DNA of 64,000 nt, taken from positions 15,694,501 through 15,758,500 of the forward strand of contig CP142454.1 of the NCBI GenBank assembly GCA_038049695.1, read 5' to 3'. The stretch comes from Cinnamomum chago. Lineage: Eukaryota > Streptophyta > Magnoliopsida > Laurales > Lauraceae. The notes below the pieces were generated by a model. It had not been told where the DNA came from, ran no database searches, and saw only the letters and a list, made by a program, of their open reading frames with translations. Shown piece by piece: positions 13,397 through 34,764 of this stretch (positions within the stretch are counted from its first letter, which is position 1; every line of letters begins with the position of its first letter). The position numbers and the translations under genes are program-made.

Positions 13397-16300
13397 ATGG
13401 CTTCAGCTGAATCAGTCCTGGCTGCTGCTGCCTCTCTTTCAGCTTCAGTAGTTCTTATCCGCACCATAGTAAACGATCTCATACCCCGCAACTTCCAGAA
13501 CTACATCTTCTCCACCCTGCACACCCTCTTCCATCGTCTCTCCTCTCAACTCACCATCACCATTGACGAATACGACGGGTTCGCACCAAACCAACTCTAT
13601 GAAGCCGCAGAGGTCTACTTGGGTTCCAAAATCTCCCCCTCGACGCGAAGACTGAAAGTAAGTAAATCCAATAAAGAGAACAACTTGAAAGTCTCCATAG
13701 AAAGAAATGAAGAGGTCGTCGACACCTTCCAAGGAATTCAAATCAAATGGAGATTGGTTTTTCATGAGGCCCAAAGGGCAGTCATCCGTCGCCCCCACGA
13801 TCTCTATCCTACATTTCAAACACAATTCAGCTACTTCCAACTCAGTTTTCACAAGAAACACAAAGATAAAGTGATGGGTTCTTACTTCCAACACGTTTTA
13901 AGCGAAGCCAAGGTGATTAAAGGAGAGCTCAAGACATTGAAGCTCCACACATTGCAACACATGCATATGAACTCAGCAGGTATGTGGACGTCAGTAAACC
14001 TGGTGCACCCAGCAACATTTGAGACTTTGGCTATGGATCCTGAGCTGAAAAGGGCTATAATGGAGGATCTGAAGAGGTTTGTTGAGAGGAGGGAGTTGTA
14101 TAGGACGGCTGGGAGAGCTTGGAAACGTGGGTATTTGTTGTATGGGCCTCCTGGAACTGGCAAGTCAAGTTTGATTGCTGCAATGGCGAATTTTCTCAAG
14201 TTTGATGTCTATGATCTGGAGCTTACAGATATCGGATGCAATTCAGATTTCAGGAAGTTGCTGCTTGGAACTGCTAACAGATCTATAGTAGTTATTGAGG
14301 ATATTGATTGCACTGCTGAATTGGGGGATAGGAGAGGAGGGAGAGGAGGATTTCGTGGAGGATTTCGTAGTGTTGGTACTCGGAAAGATAATCAGGTAAC
14401 TCCTTTGGCTAATTTTCCTTTTGTTTCTTGAAGGTTGAATTAGTGGACGTAATGGAAAGTTAGCATTTACAGGTATTTTCATTCAATTACTGGAAATGGG
14501 TGATTCTAAATCTGGACCCATAACTGCCACAAGAAAATGAAAAAAAATTTGAGTGAAAACAATTGTAATAAGGGTGATTCTGAACACACCACCGGTTTTT
14601 CTGAGCACACCTATAATTTTTAAAAAAAATTACACATAATGAAAATACCTATAATTTCCGTGCATATATCATGTGCACGGGTGTGATAAACCGTGCACAT
14701 GATAAATGCACGGGGTTTTCCAGCCGTGCAACTCTTTACGTGCATGGCTTCAAAACTCAGTGCACCCTTGGAGAAGACTGCGATCAAGGGCCGAAGATGG
14801 AGCCTCGATCCTCTCCTCTGTGCGCGCCTTGTCCCTCGACACCTCCCTTTGCAAGTAGACCGCTTCCGCGCGGACCACCTTGGCGAGCTTGATTTCACGC
14901 TCTCCGAGCACCCGATCCGGACAATGAGGTCGGAGCTGCGGGATTGGAGGGAGCGGCGGAGATCTACGACAAATTCGGTGTGGGCGATGAAGGTGCGGGG
15001 GTCGAAGCAGAAGAGGGGGAGGAGGGAGAGCGAGTCGGCATGGACGACGAAGGAGGGGCGGAGGCAGATGCACCTGCCGTTGGAGGAAGAGGAAGAGGCT
15101 GCAAATGACTTGCCGGCGTCGCAGGTGGTGGTGGGTGGGGGGAGAGGAGGGTATTTTGGGGTATTTTTGGGAAAGTGGGTGGGTTCAGCAAAAAAAGTGG
15201 ATGCATTTAGAATTTCCCTTGTAGTAATGATATTTCTAATCAAGGGGCACCTGGATAGGTGCTAATCCAAAGAGGTGGAAGGGGTGGGAAGCACTAATCA
15301 TAGATGATGGGTCTGAACAAGATGAGGCCCATCTGATAATCTTAACCCATTCAAAATTCTAATATATGTACCCGTATCCCTAACCATATGAGCTACATCC
15401 CTTGACATAACCATTGATTTATAGACCTAAAAGTTTAATGGTTTTTTTATATATAATAATGTTTTCTTTTCTAATAGATAATTCTAATTAGGGTCAAATT
15501 GGGGCTGGTGGCAAGTCAAGGGTTGGTAGTTTAGTAGGAGTGGGCCACATAGGAGGTGCATAATATACTGGGTTAGCATAAATTGATACTGGGTTTGGGC
15601 CTTAGGTTTTAGTTCTAGTGCCTTGCTTGGATCTGAAATGTAGGCCCATTAAATATTTGGGCCATCTTGTATTAAGTGATACAAAGCCCTAAGTCAGGCT
15701 CTGCTCAAATAAGTAGTGCTTGTAGTTTACTGTCTGATTTGCCAAAACAAATGATAGAAATAGAATGCCCGGCCCAGACCGAACCAATTGATTGAATGGG
15801 CGGGCTCAGGCATTCATGTTAGAGGCAGGCCAGGCTCGAGCCAGGCACATACAGCCAGTATCAGGCTTGGGCTAAATATGAAGCTTTGTTTTGCCCAATC
15901 CGACCCGAGCCATGAACATCCTTACCAAAATGCTTTCTAATGTTGGATCCTACTGGAACATGTACACAGGTGACACTCTCAGGGCTGCTCAACTTTGTAG
16001 ATGGACTATGGTCGAGCTGTGGTGATGAGCGGATCATTGTATTTACAACTAACCACAAGGACCGGCTGGACCCAGCGCTACTAAGGCCCGGTCGCATGGA
16101 CATGCACATTCACATGTCCTATCTTAAGTCTAATGCATTCAACATCCTCTCATCAAACTATCTTGGCATTGATGATCACAAGTTTTTCAAAGAGATCTCG
16201 CAATTGTTAGAAAAGGTGGAAGTCACTCCGGCCCAAGTCGCGGAGGAGCTGATGAAGAGCAATGATCCTGATGTAGCCCTCAGAGGCCTCATCCAATTCC

Positions 16301-16443
16301 TCAAAGAGAAAGGGAGGGAAGATGATGAGACAAATGAGTACAATGAACAGAATTGGGAGAATGGTAAGACGACAGAATTGGGAGATAGGGGGCAAATGGG
16401 ACAACGAATTGGAGAGGAAATGGAAGAGAATGTAACAATTTGA
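13397..16443 (+). CDS. AAA-ATPase of the BCS1/HSR4-like (AATP1) plant family
   Basis: Two exons, 13397..14395 and 15970..16443, join in phase (333 + 157 residues, TGA at 16441). The start is the first in-frame ATG (MASAESVLAAAASL); the frame is open upstream but has no ATG. Residues 1-25 form a hydrophobic N-terminal anchor, followed by the AAA-associated N-domain. Walker A is GPPGTGKS (250-257), Walker B is SIVVIEDIDC (about 296-305). Exon 2 brings GLLNFVDGLWSS, the sensor-1 region VFTTNHKDRLDPALL with Asn361, and the arginine segment RPGRMD (372-377). The length of 490 residues is normal for this family of membrane-anchored ATPases, which includes stress- and senescence-induced members of mitochondria and ER. 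The C-terminus is acidic and Asn/Gln/Glu-rich. The intron separates Walker B from sensor 1 and carries a Pack-MULE. The exact member is uncertain. Confidence 0.93.
14572..15218 (-). mobile_element. Pack-MULE carrying a photolyase (PHR2-like) gene fragment
   Basis: The ends form inverted repeats of about 40 bp (left GGGTGATTCTGAACACACC, right as the complement GGGAAATTCTAAATGCATCC), about 70% alike. They are flanked by a 9-bp duplication TTGTAATAA (14563..14571) / TTGTAGTAA (15219..15227), the Mutator-type length. The interior is GC-rich, unlike its AT-rich surroundings. On the minus strand it encodes pieces of the DNA photolyase N-terminal domain: LPLFCFDPR, DLRRSLQSRSSDLIVRIG, then after a frameshift KLAKVVRAEAVYLQREVSRD and ARTEERIE. 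This order matches plant PHR2-type photolyase-like proteins. About 15-20 residues appear lost after FDPR. No transposase is present. The element lies wholly in the intron of the AAA-ATPase. Confidence 0.8.
14750..15160 (-). pseudogene. Captured, frameshifted photolyase-like exon fragment
   Basis: This is the gene-derived part of the Pack-MULE. Reading 15160 down to 14930 gives a Ser/Pro-rich lead-in and then the start of the photolyase domain (LPLFCFDPR to LIVRIG). Near 14900 the reading frame changes by one base, and 14900 down to 14800 gives LAKVVRAEAVYLQREVSRD. The missing residues and the shift make it non-functional as a photolyase. Confidence 0.7.
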
Positions 16444-19400
16444 TGCCAAAGGCCTTTAAGTGTATGCACTTATTTATATTTGTACGAGGCTCCTCACTTT
16501 TGGGCACATATGGCTGCATAAATTTTTCATTCTTAGAATTGGGTTTTCCCTATGTTCGCTTGTTCACTCACTCACTTGGACGATTGATTGCCTAGAATTT
16601 GGTGAAGAGGGAACTTTTGAAAAAGCTTGGTAGAAGTAGTACTCCTTTTGCCATGACAAATGTGAGAACTTCATATCTTAAAACCTCAATGTAGTTTGAA
16701 TTGAATAAAAATCAGTTATTTATGAATTACAACAACAACAACTATTTGCGAAAGAATAAGAGATAAATCAAGAAACTCAATCGCATCATGATACCAAACT
16801 AACCAAATCCGACTTTGAAAGACATTGGATTTGTTTGTGTGATGCCGTAGAAAAGGAAGCACGGGTTCCTCTCCAATAGAAATGCAAATCCGACAGAAAA
16901 GGTGAAACGCATGTTTCTTATCACAGACGTTTTTACTTTGGATTTCTCATATTGTTTAAACACCTCTATCCGCTACTTAGATCAAAAGTAGCTTTTACCT
17001 TTGAGAATTAGAGACACCCCCTAATTAGGTCTTCTATATGTAGCTAATATATTCTTAATTCGGTAATTCCTACTGCCAGAACAAAACATTCAACATTCAT
17101 GGAAGTATGTTACCCCAAATTTTACTTTAATCACTCAGTTATCGTTGGATTTATCATGTGTATCACTCCTATTAATTTCAGTTTTGAATCAGCTTTTCTT
17201 GCACTGAAATGGATTGTGTATAAGTGTGATTAAAGAGAAATTTGCGATTTCTGCTTTCATTGGGATAAAATTTTATTTGACGGCTTTGATTCATTAAGGG
17301 CAATCAGAAGCAGAACTGTTTGTTGCTCGTCACCAGCAGGCAGACATGATTACAAATGAATTTTGGACTCGGTCATAAGGGATGAAGAGGTCATTAAGCA
17401 GACTATTAGTGTAGGTACTGTATCAAGTGTGGCCGTGTGTAGCCAAATATATTAGTACCATCCATGCAACATAACTGGGATAAACAGATTTAGTGATTTA
17501 TGTGCTGGAGCCTAGATAAATTCAATCTGAGCAAAATCCAACAGTGCAAATTTATGGGACGGCCAACCATTCCCCAAATGCTGAGGGCGGCATTTTGAAA
17601 GCTGAGAACTTGAAAAATCTTGTAAGCAGAATGCACCAACCCACAAGGCTGAATTTTTCATTACTCAAAGATCAGAACAGAAAATCCCTAACGCCTGCGG
17701 TGGTGGCAGCAGCGGCGGTCATGTTGTCATAAATTCCCAACAGCTAATATTTCAGGAACTCCTGAGAAACATTCCCATTGAAAATTTCCACCATCGGGTG
17801 TAGACTGATTTGCTGTTCCATTTCCCAAACCTGTTCAACAGGAATGCACGGAACGAGAGAATGTTACATCACGCCTCCTACAGTTGCACGACACTCCTGC
17901 CAGCCATTGAGAGACGGGGGTCTGTGCAGTCCAATCAAATACATCATGGGGCCGGTCACACATTCTGTTCCAAGTCTCCCACACCTTTCTCAATTGACAC
18001 CTTGGCCCAGTAGAAACGATCACACCAGCATCAGCGTGAGCAATTGGACAGTCCCTAAGATCCACGCCCCAAGTTTCTGAGAAATCAGTGAGTTTATACC
18101 GAGTCTCTAGTTTTTCAAATACAAACCATCGATCTAAGTAAAGGCAGAGAGAGCATCACAGATGGGGAATATCCTCCCAAGTCTACAACAAAAACCTAAT
18201 CCATAATGTTTGACCTTTCCATATCGATAATGGGACACTACAATCCTCAGCCCACAAGGTTCCAAGCCTTGATCATACAACATTTCATGTCCACAATAGA
18301 CTGCGGCATTTGAAGAGTGGAAGGGGTTATGGGCAGAACAGCTTCAACTGCAAGGAAAGTACTGCCGGGTTCATTTTCCCTTTTGCAAAATTTGGTCACA
18401 TGCAACTCTTACGCGAGCTCAGCGGTCTCAACTTCACCCACCTGTGAGGTCAAGCTGCAGTGAGTTTGGATTACAATCAGACCCTGCTAGAAGGGCACGT
18501 CTATTACCCATCGAACGAACACATTTCCAGATGCTTAAGTGCAGTGCTTGGGAAGACTCAAGTTACTTTAGCTCAGTACCAATATCCCCCCACTACTATT
18601 CTGGAAGATTGTAGGAAGAGATTGGCAACCCAGCTGCAGAAGCTGCTGACACACTCATAACGATCATCATTCAATACTTACAAAGTAATGCAAGACATGC
18701 CAAAGATTAAAGGGCGGTTTAAGCCGAACAGGCTGGTCATAAGCCGAACGAGGAATGATTGAACTCTGTCGGATAGACCCCATCCTTAATATCCTCATTT
18801 TACAATTTAATTTAGTATTGCAACTGAATTTGAGAAATTGATAGGCCCACAACCAGAATCGTCTGCCAGTGACAAGGGGAATAGATCCTACAATCATGCC
18901 CCAGAAGGGTTGTTTTGGTTTCAGATGGTCATTGCCCTAACTGCTTATACAACGACCGAAACAAAACACTCAGCAAAATATCTACAATTTTGCAACAGAA
19001 ACAGCTAATAAGGTAGTCTGCCAAAGGACACTTTGCTCACATACTAAAAGTTATAAAATCGTAAGTCAGCTGGTTTTATCATTTTTTCTGTTGTAAGAAA
19101 AAAGATACAACAGTCACATGGGAATGATAAGAAAAAATAAAAAACACCCAGTCACACAGGGTTATGCTTGATATTAACGCTACAAAACATTTCACTGGGG
19201 ATTTTGAAAGGAAAAAAGCAACAAAAACAAAAACAGCTCTAAATCACCTTAGAACCAAAAAGTTTGGATCTAAAGGATTCTGATCTCCAAGTTTACTTAC
19301 TGTATGAGATAACTAAGCAAAAGCCACAGATATTTATTTGTATGAACTCTATCATCAAACTGACATGAAGTTGTACCTACAAAAATGTCAAAAGCAGTCT

Positions 19401-20033
19401 GCGTTAGACAGGACCAATGACTTTCCAATTAATAGCTTAACCCCAAGAGGTGACAACCTTTACATTCCAACACACAAAAGCCACAAGAGAAAACCAGAGG
19501 GAAACACGAGAAGTGATGAGTTTGTTAACACCTTCGGTGAATTTCTACCAAAAAAAAAAACCACCATCAGTGCATTTGCATTCATTGTACAGATCATAGA
19601 CTCAATATGGAAGCTGGAAGATCCAGTATTTCAAGAGAGTTGATACTTCGCAACTTTTATATATGCACCCAAAGCCAATGGTCACTAACAATTTGAAAAT
19701 AGCATCTAACCCCCAGGTTTTCTATGAAACATTGACATCACACAAATAAAACAAAAACTTGGAAATACCAACAAAACTAAGATCATCATCATCATCATCA
19801 ATCAAGTCCTCAGATAGGTTGCACTTCTTCAGATCTATTGCAATAATAAAATGATATTTTTGTGATATTTACCTAAAGCCTCTTGAGAGAGTCAAACTCA
19901 AGTAGGTTTTAAATGGGATTTCACGGAAGGATATGATCAGTGGGACTTTAAGGAATGGTATTATTAAAGTAGTTGGCGTTACAGAAAACCCTAGGTACCT
20001 GGAAAGCTCAAGGCAAGAACTTAACTTTGTCGG
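16444..20033. other. Intergenic stretch without recognised gene
   Basis: The AAA-ATPase 3' UTR occupies the start. The part at 17500..18680 is less AT-rich and has open stretches on both strands (for example 17835..18065 minus, which includes DLRDCPIAHADAGVIVSTGP), but frames are broken and I recognise no family. A (ATC)n run lies near 19783..19800. No transposon termini are seen. Confidence 0.5.
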
Positions 20034-20052
20034 AAACACTTCTCAGGCTATT

Positions 20053-20880
20053 TTTCTTCAATGGCGTTTAGGTAACAAATTTGTTCGTGGAAAGCTTTTA
20101 TGGAAGGCAATTCTTTAGGCTGCTTGTTGAAAACTTTAGAGGGAAAGGAATAATAGTCTTCTACAATCAAAGTAAATCAGTAATGGAGCTTACTCAATCT
20201 ATTATTTGGACGGTTTCTAAATGGGTTAGTAAGCGTCAGGAGTTTGTTGGCGTCTCTCTTGATGATCTTAATAGATCTTGGGATCCTTTCATGAAGGGAC
20301 GTTGGCGTGATAATGTAGTACGAAAAGTTCTTTGGTTGAGTCCCCCTACCGGTAAGCTGAATTTTGATGGTAGTTATTTTCATGATATCCAAAAAGGTGG
20401 AATCAGTGGGGTAATTCAAGAATGTGAGGGCGTGATTAGAAACTATTCTGGGCCTATAGACTCTATGAATGCTAAAGCAACTGAAGTCTATGCTATGTTG
20501 ATTGGTTGTCGTGAGTTAGTTAGTTTGGGTAGTTACAACGCAATTATTGAAGGTGATTCTTATTCAGCTATTCGGTGGGGTTCTAGAAAGGCTTCTCAAT
20601 CTTGGAGATTGACAGATTGGGTAGAGGAAGTGTAGGATATTGCTAAACAGCTTGGAGCCTCATTTTATCATGTTTATAGGGAGGCAAATGTCAAGACAGA
20701 TGCACTTGCTAAAGAGGGAGTGTTAGGCTCTTCTATTCTGTTTGATGTCTACTGTTTTCTTCATTTTCTTTTCTAGTTTGCATTTTGGCTAAGCTTCGTT
20801 GGATTCTTTATTTGTATACTTTGTTGATTTCTGTGGAAATAAAATTTACTGTTATTAAAAAAAATTTTAAAAAAAAATAA
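20053..20880 (+). mobile_element. 5'-truncated LINE (RNase H and 3' tail)
   Basis: The segment ends in an A-rich tail (about 20855..20880) and is flanked by a perfect 19-bp direct repeat, AAACACTTCTCAGGCTATT, at 20034..20052 and 20881..20899. This is the mark of target-primed reverse transcription. It carries a plant LINE RNase H domain: KLNFDGSYF, GGISGVIQECEGVIRNYSGP, ATEVYAMLIGCREL, NAIIEGDSYSAI, SWRLTDWVEEV, then a stop, then FYHVYREANVKTDALAKEGV. The upstream endonuclease and RT parts are missing. The exact repeat implies a fairly recent insertion. Confidence 0.85.
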
Positions 20881-20899
20881 AAACACTTCTCAGGCTATT

Positions 20900-21823
20900 C
20901 CATGACACGTAATGGGCATCAATTTCCTGGGCATGCTTTTAAAGGCAGCAAGAAATTAGAGATATACATACCTTTATTATCGGCAACTATATAGATGCAG
21001 ATTTTATATTTGTGATTTTGTGACACCATTATTAACAAATTACAATGTCATTCTATAACACTAGATGGGCATACCATCCTTCATCTACATTAACGACTGC
21101 AGAGTCATAAATGTTCTTTCTAAAAAATGCAAAACCATAAAATATGAATGTAACTGAACATGACTAATGAATAACAAAACCAACAGTATTGATAATTTAA
21201 GTAAACAACAACTATCCAATAATTTTATACTATCCATAATACAAATTCTTTGGCCATACTGACATAAGAAATAACCGAAGTTCAAAGTTTAAGTTCCACA
21301 AAGTCCAAATCAGTTCCAAATCCAGTAAAGAAAACCAAATCAAACAAACAAGAACTCTATGCATACAAACATACATGTGTAGTTACAAGTTAGGAAACTC
21401 AACAAAAAATAAAGCATTTTTGGAAACTCTACCAAAAATAAAGCACTGACAAAAATTCATTATAGTATAGCCACTAGATTTTTAAAAAATATTGTCAAAA
21501 CAAAAAATACATTCATTTAAAAAAATTAAATATATATACATATCATATATGAACAGTTTTGCAATATATTTAAATGTGAAATCAAGTACATGGAATCAAG
21601 GAATTTTCACTTATTTTTTTCTTGCCTTCTTACTTCCTCCTCTTAGTGTCAAAGAACTTTCCAGGAAAGAAAAAACAAAAAAAAAATGACCTCAGAAGGA
21701 TACATGCTACAAAAATATAAGTACTTACATCAAAACTATACGTTCTTACCTCAAAAAAGTATGGTTGACAGCCACAAGAGATCAGAGCAGCTTCGGATTA
21801 TCAAATAGTCAAATAGTTCAGTC
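20900..21823. other. Downstream flank of DHFR-TS, AT-rich
   Basis: This stretch lies between the LINE and the stop codon of the minus-strand DHFR-TS gene and probably contains that gene's 3' UTR near 21500..21823. I see no open frame of note. Confidence 0.5.
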
Positions 21824-31058
<9,235 letters not shown>

Positions 31059-31550
31059 TGCTGAAAGTCTAAGTCTAAGTCTAAAATTGCTCTTCCCAAC
31101 CCTGTTTGGAACTCCAACTGTGGATGATGAGAGCGCGAAAAAGCACCTTCTATGCAAGAGCAAGAGAACCTGAAAAATTGGCAAATGGATGGACCCAGAT
31201 ACAGATAGGAAAGAAATGAATCAACATTTTACATCAAACCCTAAAAAATCAATGCAAAATGAAATTATTATTTTTTTTTTAAAAAAAGTTCCAAAGGTAG
31301 ACAGACAACCAACAGATGGGGGAAAAACCAGAGTAAAACACAAATTTTGAAGAATGTTGGAGAAAACCTTGGAAAGAGGAATGTTGCCTGAGCAGAATAT
31401 CTGAGATTTGAACATCAGGATATCTGCCAAAGACTAACCAGATTCAATCTCAACAGTTCACAAAGCAGAGATAGGTAGGTGTTTCCTCATGAATCAAATT
31501 TAGGAAATAATTAGGAATGCCTATGTTTATACCACTTCCCCTCCCCCCCC

Positions 31551-31581
<31 letters not shown>

Positions 31582-32030
31582 ACACACACAAAGTTCATTC
31601 TACAGGCATCCACAATCTCAAAATCATGGATCATAAAGTGAATACACTCGATATCATCATCGCAATGTTAAAAGGTCCCGATCGCAAGCTGTTCGACGAA
31701 ATGGCCGAAAAACCTGAGACTCGGACGAGATTATCCTCAAAAATCCAAATGATATTGTGCTCTTCCCCCTCTTCGAGAAGATTAGAAAAAAAAACAGAGG
31801 AAGACGATGAAGATGAAGAAGAAGAAAGAGATAAATCGTAGAGAGAATAGAGAGAAGATCGAATGACAGTTGCAGAAGAAGAAGAAGAAGAAAGGAAGAA
31901 GAGAACGAGTACCCGATGGGGAAATCGAGGCCTGGGCTTCAAGACCTCCACAGAAGAAAATGCTCTAAGTCCCTCTCCTGCTTGCTGTTGCAGAAGAAAT
32001 GTTTGAGTGAAGGCTCCAATGCCCTTCACT
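31059..32030 (-). other. DHFR-TS 5' leader region with probable 5'-UTR intron
   Basis: Upstream of the ATG at 31058, the minus strand has an acceptor (TTTTTCAG, ending at about 31170). A possible donor (CATCGG / GTACTC, exon edge about 31913) closes a stretch free of stops from about 32030. If these are joined, the leader is open in the DHFR-TS frame for about 75 codons but has no ATG before 31058. A (C)n(AC)n tract at about 31543..31590 lies inside the supposed intron. The splice pairing is inferred from signals only. Confidence 0.4.

Positions 32031-32033
<3 letters not shown>

Positions 32034-32088
<55 letters not shown>
32034..32088. repeat. (AT)n(AG)n microsatellite upstream of DHFR-TS
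   Basis: A compound dinucleotide repeat: about 14 AT units followed by about 13 AG units. It lies just upstream of the likely DHFR-TS 5' leader and so in or near its promoter. Confidence 0.9.
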
Positions 32089-32840
32089 CACTTAGTTTTT
32101 AAGTCCAGGCGTCTTACAGCAGTCCAGACGTCTCATAGGAGGAGTCTTTGAAGCATGTTCGTTTGTGCCCACTGACAAGAGAATAGTAGAAGACCCAAGT
32201 CAAATTTCCCCCAAAATTACGTCTATGAAAATTTTCATTCTAACAAGAAAAAGAATCATCCATAAAAATACTTTCAATCAAAAAAATTAGCTTTTAAAAA
32301 AAAACCCTAATCAAATTTACGCCCATGGGTGATGGACTCTTCCGCGTAAGAAACGGGTTTGCTCTTTAGGGTTTTGTGTTCGAATCCCTCCCATATTTAC
32401 CTGATGCACATGTGGGTTGAGCGCTTGCCCAAGAAAGGTAGGATATCTTTTTAATTATAAAAAGGAAAAAAGGAATGCCATAATCAAATATGAAATGAGC
32501 TTTCTGCTTAGATTGATCAACTATAAATATTTTATGTGGAAGTTTTTAAATGAATTTCTAGTAATATCTCAAATATTGAAAATTCGGAAATAATCTATTA
32601 CATTTTTTATTCGGTAGGGTAAATTAAAAAGTAAGGAAATTTACACATGATATCACAAGTGTAAGTCGTTGTATCAGATTCAGGCCTCTATTCCCTTGAC
32701 ACATCTTGATATCATAATCTTTCACAGGTTAGGAAAAAATGAATTAACCATGGGTCGCTCACTTTAATTGAAAATTTCCAAACATGCTAAGCGAATTTAG
32801 ATAATCCAATGGACCACATTTGTTCCTTAATCAATTCTCA

Positions 32841-32945
32841 TCTTATTAACTCAGTTGGTTAAGGACCACAGTTTTCACCCGAAGAAGGTTGTAAGTTCGA
32901 AACTGCACTATCACACTGAAACTATTAAAAACCTCCCGTAACTAT
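32841..32945 (+). mobile_element. tRNA-derived SINE remnant 1
   Basis: TTAACTCAGTTGGTTAAGGA resembles a pol III A box, and GTAAGTTCGAAACTGCACTA contains a B box about 45 bp later. Related copies lie at 33612 (plus) and 44878 (minus). The 3' half is not recognisable. Confidence 0.5.
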
Positions 32946-33611
32946 ATATATTAATATTATCCACAAGTTCAAACAGATCATTTCAATTCAAAGCATCTGT
33001 ACGTATTTTAGTAAGTACAGCTGGCCTACTTTGTCTTCATTTATCAACACAACAAATTTTCCGCATTCATCCATTTTCTGTATCTGATTGTTTCATGTTC
33101 ATTGAATTTCGTGGGCACGCTGACAATTTCATTCATTAATCCACACTGTTCCATTCAAATACATTCAATTTCACCTGCACACTAGCGGTTTCTTTCATTC
33201 ATTGGACATTACATTTATTCACATTCTAATGGTCCCGTTGTATTCACAAAATTACTTATGGATTAGTATGCTTTCTCATTTTGGTATACTATTTCTAGAA
33301 AAAAAATAGTTTTTTCATTTTGTATTCTTTTGATAATAATATGCTGAACAAGCATTAAGGTGGCTATTCAAAAGCATGGGTCAGATAAACAACCCTTAAA
33401 ATTGGACTGCTTTTATCATTGTTTAACCCAATGTGGACATGAGTTGGATAAAGGTCAAATCTTTCCTCACCAAGGACTCCCTTACCTCACCCCGAGGGCT
33501 CGATAGTCATAGTGTTAGCATTGATGAATTGATGATTAGATCCATCAGCATGGATGAGTAGGAATTTAATTTGTTTTCTTTGGGCATGTTTCAATAGTAA
33601 AATTTTATAAC

Positions 33612-33695
33612 TCCAATGGGTAACTCAGCTGGCCTGAGACCACGGTTTGTACTCGAATGTTATAGGTTCAAAACTGCACTACCACACTATGGCTA
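33612..33695 (+). mobile_element. tRNA-derived SINE remnant 2
   Basis: GGGTAACTCAGCTGGCCTGA and ATAGGTTCAAAACTGCACTA align with the A-box and B-box segments of the copies at 32841 and 44878. It is truncated after the CACTACCACACT segment. Confidence 0.5.
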
Positions 33696-34764
33696 CATGG
33701 TGTAAATTTTATGAAAAGCATCAAAGTTTTTTATGGAGATGGGTAAATGTAGTGTTTTGGCGTGTAAAATTTATGTGGACATGTCTGTAAAAGCACCATT
33801 GAATATCTAAAGAAAGTAGCAATTGGGCGGGATCATTCTAACTTTTCTTCAAGTATTGCTTTCTTGGATAAGTGAGAGTTTAAACTAAAACCAAACTAAC
33901 TCTCCTTTTTTTTTTTTCATGATGGCTAAGAGTGATGCTAAACCTGAAAGCCCAAGATTGATCCATTGGCTTGTGTTAGATTTTGAAGTACTAACACTAC
34001 TCAACTATGAGTGCACTGAATTGGATTTCCGTGGAATCTCATTTTATTTGCTATGACAATGGTTATACATAGAAGAAGTGGCACGGAAGTGTGGCCAATG
34101 GGCCCACAATAAAAGGGGCATTTGTTAGATTAATTAGATATAAATAAATCTAAATAAAAATGAAATTAGTAGTTAGCTCTCTATTTTTATTGAAGAGGGT
34201 TTTCCATGGTCTATAACCTAACAACACTCTTCCTTCGGGTACACACATGAAACTCAGACAGACGTGCACAGTTAAGTTTAGGGTGAGATTCAAGCACCCG
34301 GTAAGTCTCTTCGGACTTCAGAGACATCCGATGAATTCAATAGATAGCTTAAAATCAATATTTTTTATTTACCTAGCCCAAAAGTAAAAAAACTTTGATA
34401 TAAAGGCAAAAAAGAGATTATATATAAATTTGATTCATAAAACCCCTTCAATATGGTCCTCGTGCCAGCACTGTTCTAACATGGCCTATCTCTATCTCTA
34501 TTTCTGTTGACAGCATGGCCTTTTTGCTGATTTTATAAGACATGAGGGGGTCAGTTTCGACATTTTCAGGAAGCCACTGTCAAAAAATAAAGGTGGCAAT
34601 GGCATTTGGAAGGGAAGAGAAAGCTTTTCATTTCATTTTGACCAAGAATCCCCATAATTCGCGCTTCTCCAGTAAAGGCGGGAAGAGCTATTTCTCCCTC
34701 CCTCACGCGCTTCTTCATTGCCTTGCCGGCTTGCCTTGCGTTCTCCCGCTGTACCCACTCAAAG

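Larger units (their letters stand above)
32100..34760. other. Intergenic stretch with SINE remnants, no gene
   Basis: The stretch is AT-rich with short open frames only. Two related tRNA-like segments are described separately. I recognise no host gene. Confidence 0.5.

Noticed and set aside
14693-15265. Plus-strand open frame in the AAA-ATPase intron
   Set aside because: It is the antisense reading of the photolyase-like fragment in the Pack-MULE; the minus strand gives the recognisable protein.
20081-20635. 184-codon open frame as a host gene
   Set aside because: It is the RNase H part of a 5'-truncated LINE bounded by a 19-bp target duplication.
31631-32029. 132-codon minus frame at the DHFR-TS 5' end as a separate gene
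   Set aside because: It begins with GTG, not ATG, and runs into low-complexity Ser codons from GAA/GAT repeats; it is at most leader sequence.
32841-32900. tRNA gene
   Set aside because: A-box and B-box-like sequences are present but no cloverleaf could be formed; it fits a SINE head.
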